This document shows, in pieces, positions 6,450-9,036 of a stretch of DNA of 9,036 nt (position 1 is its first letter; each line of letters opens with the position of its first letter). The translations under genes and the position numbers were made by a program. The stretch comes from Acidobacteriota bacterium (GTDB taxonomy: Bacteria; Acidobacteriota; Terriglobia; 20CM-2-55-15): contig QHXA01000108.1 of assembly GCA_003222755.1 (NCBI GenBank), forward strand, positions 1 to 9,036, given 5' to 3'. Below the pieces are notes generated by a model. The model had not been told where the DNA came from and made no database searches. It worked only from the letters and a program-made list of their open reading frames with translations.

Positions 6450-7691
6450 CTATTTGCCTACCATGACCAACCCCACAATATTCAAGGCGCTTTCCGCGAT
6501 CACGATGTTTCCGTCTCGCGTCGTCATCATATTCCGCACAACACCGCCACCCGCAGGAATCGCCCAGCTTTGGAACTTTTCAGTCTTTGGATCAAACCGG
6601 ACGAGCGTGTTCGGCTTCACCGCTGATTCGTTGTACCAGATCGCGCCATTGAGGAACGTGATCCCATAGGGCTGCGACCTCGGCCCGCTCGGCGATGGCC
6701 ACTCTTTCATCTCACCAGTCTTTGGATTAAGCCGCCCCAGGTATCCGCGTGCGTAGTCGGCGTAATAAATGGTGTCGTCATCAGTGATCGCGATGCGCCG
6801 CGGACGCGCTTCGGGGTCTTTCAGAGTCCATTCTTTGATTGCCATTGTGTTCGGATCGATCGCTGCAATTTTGGGCGCGCCGAACTCGCAATAGTATGGC
6901 GTTCCGTTCGAGTCGACGACCATGCCATATGGAAGCGACCGCGGAGTCGGTGAATCGACCAACTTGATATCGCCCGTCTTCGGATCGAGCCGGCCGACTT
7001 TATTTGCGCCCTGCACTGTGAACCACAGAATCCCTTTCTGATCAAACAGCGGCGTATGCGGATCGGCCGCACCGGCCGGCAGAGTGTATTCGGTAAATTT
7101 CCCGGTTTTCGGATCGAGCTTGCCGATGTATCCCTTCGAATTCGCGGTGAACCAGATGTTGCCGTCTTTATCTTCCACCAGACCATGAGGCCCGGATCGG
7201 GCTATCGTCGGACGAAATTCTTTGATCTGGTCCGTCTTGGTATCGACGCGTCCGAGCACGTTTGCGTACTGCCCGCTATACCAGAGATAGCCGTCATGCG
7301 TTGCGAGCGGATCATGCGGCCGCGAACCAACCGTCGGCGCCTTCCACTCTTTGAACGTCACTTTTACAGCTCCGGGAACGAGGACAGCCTTCGGCACATT
7401 CCTTTCCGGAAAATTCTTTGAGAGATAGTCCGTGACCATCGCCATCTGATTCTGCGGAACATCGGCGCCTGCCGAGACCATGCGTTCGACGAGGAGCTTC
7501 CAGTCCTCGGGAGTATGGCCGGTATTTGTAATCATGGTTGCCGCGTGGCACGTCGTGCACGCGGTCTCAACGATTGCCTTCGCATCTCCTGCGGGGAGGC
7601 TCTGTGCTGCCTGGCCGGCGGGACCCTGAGCCGAAACGGCAAAGCAGAAAGTCGTGAGGATCAAAAGCCCAAGTAAAAAATTCTTGTTCAT
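6450..7691 (-). CDS. Cytochrome c fused to virginiamycin-B-lyase-like (Vgb-type) beta-propeller
   Basis: This is an exported two-domain protein. Sec signal peptide MNKNFLLGLLILTTFCFAVS is followed by a small heme c domain: C45-x-x-C48-H49 (CTTCH), then W64 and likely axial M71 in 'WKLLVERMVSAGADVP'. This resembles the heme domains of quinohemoprotein amine dehydrogenase alpha subunits. From about residue 105 there are seven short blades of the form P-H/Y-x-x-x..DG-x-[IL]-W-[FY]..G-[RK]-[LVF]-[DN]-P-K-T-[GE], as in virginiamycin B lyase and related streptogramin lyases. The early blades keep P-H (RPHDPL, GPHGLV, DPHTPL) but later ones have LPYGMV, RPRRIA and QPYGIT. The lyase His/Glu/His set, remembered as lying in the later blades, therefore looks incomplete, and antibiotic lyase activity is doubtful. 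A sensor, scaffold or electron-transfer role is possible. The start is clear: AGGAGG lies about 7 nt before ATG 7691. As first gene of the cluster, it probably sets expression of those downstream. Confidence 0.85.
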   Translation of the reverse strand: MNKNFLLGLLILTTFCFAVSAQGPAGQAAQSLPAGDAKAIVETACTTCHAATMITNTGHTPEDWKLLVERMVSAGADVPQNQMAMVTDYLSKNFPERNVPKAVLVPGAVKVTFKEWKAPTVGSRPHDPLATHDGYLWYSGQYANVLGRVDTKTDQIKEFRPTIARSGPHGLVEDKDGNIWFTANSKGYIGKLDPKTGKFTEYTLPAGAADPHTPLFDQKGILWFTVQGANKVGRLDPKTGDIKLVDSPTPRSLPYGMVVDSNGTPYYCEFGAPKIAAIDPNTMAIKEWTLKDPEARPRRIAITDDDTIYYADYARGYLGRLNPKTGEMKEWPSPSGPRSQPYGITFLNGAIWYNESAVKPNTLVRFDPKTEKFQSWAIPAGGGVVRNMMTTRDGNIVIAESALNIVGLVMVGK

Positions 7692-8083
7692 ATGCGCCCT
7701 CCTTATGGGACTGGGAATGCGACCGTATTCTAGCCTTAGCCGCGTTGTAGTGGTACAGACTAACGCGCCGCGAACCTTCTGGCGTCAATTTTGTCATTCT
7801 GGATGCAGACCACCGTGCAAGCTGACAAGCACGCTCGCCGCTCGTCTCAATAAAGTTGTTATTCATACGGCTGTGGCGATCTGGCCACGGACCTAATCCA
7901 GACCTTTCACGCGGTACCGTTGCTTGGACCTGCAGGGCCCGAATTCAAGGAAATTATGGGTTATGAGCTTGTGCCCTGATGGGTTTACGGCTCAGTGTAA
8001 TGCAGGCGTTCGCGGTCTTCATGTGAACTTCGGTCATCGGCACGGTAATTGCAAAAGGCTCTAATTACATACTGGGAGGAGCA
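7692..8083. other. 392-bp divergent intergenic region
   Basis: This region separates the cluster (-) from the glycine-zipper gene (+), so it should contain promoters for both. I see the TAGAAT candidate for the minus strand, and a strong GGGAGGAG (8074-8081) just before ATG 8084 for the plus strand. I find no convincing -35/-10 pair for the plus-strand gene, and no RNA gene, long hairpin or long repeat. Short open frames here lack ribosome sites and recognisable composition. A patch at 7913-7946 packs four palindromic hexamers (GGTACC, CTGCAG, GGGCCC, GAATTC), discussed as a finding. Confidence 0.6.
7727..7732 (-). promoter_or_regulatory. Candidate -10 box for the five-gene cluster
   Basis: The minus strand reads TAGAAT here, one mismatch from TATAAT, about 36 bases before the start codon at 7691. 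Transcription would begin near 7720 and give a leader of about 30 nt carrying the AGGAGG site. The hexamer 17 bases upstream (TACCAC) is a poor -35 box, so this is a suggestion only. Confidence 0.3.
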
Positions 8084-8953
8084 ATGAAAAAACTGATACA
8101 AATCACAACGTTGGTCGCGGTGTTGGCGCTTTTTGCCGCGCCCGCGTTCTCCGACACGTTGGTCCTGAAGAGCGGCGAACGAATCTCCGGCTTCTTCGAG
8201 GGTGGGTCAGCGCGAGTTATCAAATTTCGTACGAGCGACGGAGTGGTGAAAGATTATGACCTCTTGTCCGTCCAGCAGATTCACTTTGGTGAGGAGAAGA
8301 ATGCCATATCTTCATCGTCAACATTGTCTTCGACGTCTGCCGCGGCATCGCCGTCGCGGCCAAACAATTCTACTGATCCGCGGCTGCTACCCAGCACGGA
8401 GCGCGTGACGCGGCCGACTTCTTCAAACGCGGCGAACACCGCGTGGACAATTCCAACGGGATCCAAAGTCGTCATTCGCCTGATCGACAGGATTAACAGC
8501 GAGAAAAACAAAGTCGGGGAACAGTTCACCGCCGTCCTCGATGAACCGGTGGTGCAAGGCGGCGTGGAAGTGATTCCGCGTGGTGCTGACATCAAAGGCC
8601 GCATTGCCAATGTCAACGAAGCCGGAAGAATCGCGGGTTCTGCTCAATTGGGTCTCGAGCTAACGCAAGTTATCGTGAACGGCATTCCTTACTCCATGAC
8701 CACATCCGAATATGAGGAGGTCGGAGAAGGGCGTGGATCTCAGACGGCGAAACGCGCTGCGGCAGGAGCCGGTATCGGTGCGGTGATTGGCGCAATTGCG
8801 GGAGGAGGCAAGGGCGCAGCGATTGGTGCCGGAGTCGGCGGCGGTGGCGCAACTGCAGTGCAGGTGCTGACCAAAGGCGAAAAGCTGAATATTCCATCGG
8901 AAACAAAACTGGAATTCACGCTTCGCGCCCCGCTGGTGATCGCGGGTCGATAA
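8084..8953 (+). CDS. Exported two-domain protein with C-terminal glycine zipper (hypothetical)
   Basis: The function is unknown. A Sec signal peptide (residues 1-23, MKKLIQITTLVAVLALFAAP then AFS) is followed by a small beta-rich domain, 'DTLVLKSGERISGFF..VIKFRTSDGVVKDYDLLSVQQIHF' in outline (24-68). I recall this type from exported acidobacterial proteins; it resembles an Sm-like or translocated-barrel fold. A Ser/Pro/Asn-rich linker (about 75-117) leads to a second domain (120-210) containing 'IPTGSKVVIRLID', 'GEQFTAVLDEPV' and 'VIPRGADIKGRI', the pattern of exported barrel domains that set or limit surface properties. Residues 225-257 are a Gly/Ala-rich zipper (AGAGIGAVIGAIAGGGKGAA), like YMGG-type glycine zippers, likely membrane-inserting or oligomerising. 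The end (PSETKLEFTLRAPL) returns to beta strand and is typical of this group. ATG 8084 is well supported by GGGAGGAG 2-3 nt upstream. The gene is divergent from the cluster and alone in its unit here; no functional link is shown. Confidence 0.82.
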   Translation: MKKLIQITTLVAVLALFAAPAFSDTLVLKSGERISGFFEGGSARVIKFRTSDGVVKDYDLLSVQQIHFGEEKNAISSSSTLSSTSAAASPSRPNNSTDPRLLPSTERVTRPTSSNAANTAWTIPTGSKVVIRLIDRINSEKNKVGEQFTAVLDEPVVQGGVEVIPRGADIKGRIANVNEAGRIAGSAQLGLELTQVIVNGIPYSMTTSEYEEVGEGRGSQTAKRAAAGAGIGAVIGAIAGGGKGAAIGAGVGGGGATAVQVLTKGEKLNIPSETKLEFTLRAPLVIAGR

Positions 8954-8960
8954 AAACAAA

Positions 8961-8977
8961 GCACGCCGGAGGCGTGC
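8961..8977. terminator. GC-rich hairpin downstream of the glycine-zipper gene
   Basis: A perfect 7-bp stem (gcacgcc/ggcgtgc) with loop gga begins 8 nt after the stop codon at 8953. On the minus strand it is followed by TTTGTTTTTA, so it looks like an intrinsic terminator for transcripts arriving from the right. On the plus strand the following bases are A-rich (aagtaaatta), which makes it weaker for the gene it follows. It may serve both directions. Confidence 0.45.
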
Positions 8978-8988
8978 AAGTAAATTAG

Positions 8989-9027
8989 CCGGGAGTACGC
9001 GCACGTCTTTTGTGCGCGTACTCCCGG
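8989..9027. repeat. Perfect 16-bp inverted repeat (long hairpin)
   Basis: Positions 8989-9004 (ccgggagtacgcgcac) are the exact reverse complement of 9012-9027, around the 7-nt loop gtctttt. It would form a very stable RNA hairpin or DNA cruciform. There is no T-run after either arm in the window. It could end transcription with help, protect mRNA ends, or be a dispersed palindromic element; the sequence here does not decide. Confidence 0.7.
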
Positions 9028-9036
9028 AACAATGAG

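Noticed and set aside
6450..7691. A functional streptogramin resistance gene (vgb)
   Set aside because: The heme c fusion, the cluster context and the substituted motifs in later blades argue against it; only the fold is shared.
7567..7866. A minus-strand 99-codon frame over the start of the cluster and the intergenic region
   Set aside because: It overlaps the signal peptide and heme motif of the first cluster gene in another frame, has no ribosome site and resembles nothing.

Overview
The window looks like chromosomal DNA of a soil or sediment bacterium of moderately high GC, most likely an acidobacterium (Solibacter/Bryobacter-like or a related subdivision). I infer this from gene content, not from a marker gene: a photosynthetic-reaction-centre-type cytochrome c without photosynthesis genes, a heme-PQQ dehydrogenase of the polyvinyl-alcohol-dehydrogenase type, several exported beta-propellers, and a small exported protein with a 'DTLVLKSGE' N-terminal motif and a glycine zipper. 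No rRNA, tRNA, CRISPR array, integrase or transposase gene is visible.

Layout. Positions 2-1085 (+) hold the 3' part of a gene for an FG-GAP/integrin-like repeat protein. Five tandem repeats are visible, and a one-base insertion at about 480-481 breaks the reading frame. Positions 7691 down to 1115 (-) form a compact five-gene cluster. In order of transcription it encodes a cytochrome c/Vgb-like beta-propeller fusion, a heme c plus PQQ propeller dehydrogenase, a Tat-exported amidohydrolase of the ACMSD type, a six-bladed NHL propeller resembling peptidyl-alpha-hydroxyglycine amidating lyase (PAL), and a diheme reaction-centre-type cytochrome c with an outer-membrane-lipoprotein-sorting-like C-terminal half. 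Spacers are 2, 70, 32 and 2 nt with the starts chosen here. Position 7692-8083 is a divergent intergenic region. Positions 8084-8953 (+) encode an exported two-domain glycine-zipper protein, followed by two strong hairpins at the right edge.

How the genes may work together (inference). Every product of the five-gene cluster carries an export signal, three carry heme c (four CxxCH motifs in total), and three or four have lyase, hydrolase or dehydrogenase folds. The set reads as a periplasmic oxidation module. The PQQ dehydrogenase would oxidise an alcohol and pass electrons through its own heme to the other cytochromes, while the Tat amidohydrolase and the PAL-like lyase would act on the same compound before or after. 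The substrate cannot be read from the sequence. This cluster is the best candidate in the window for an undescribed system.
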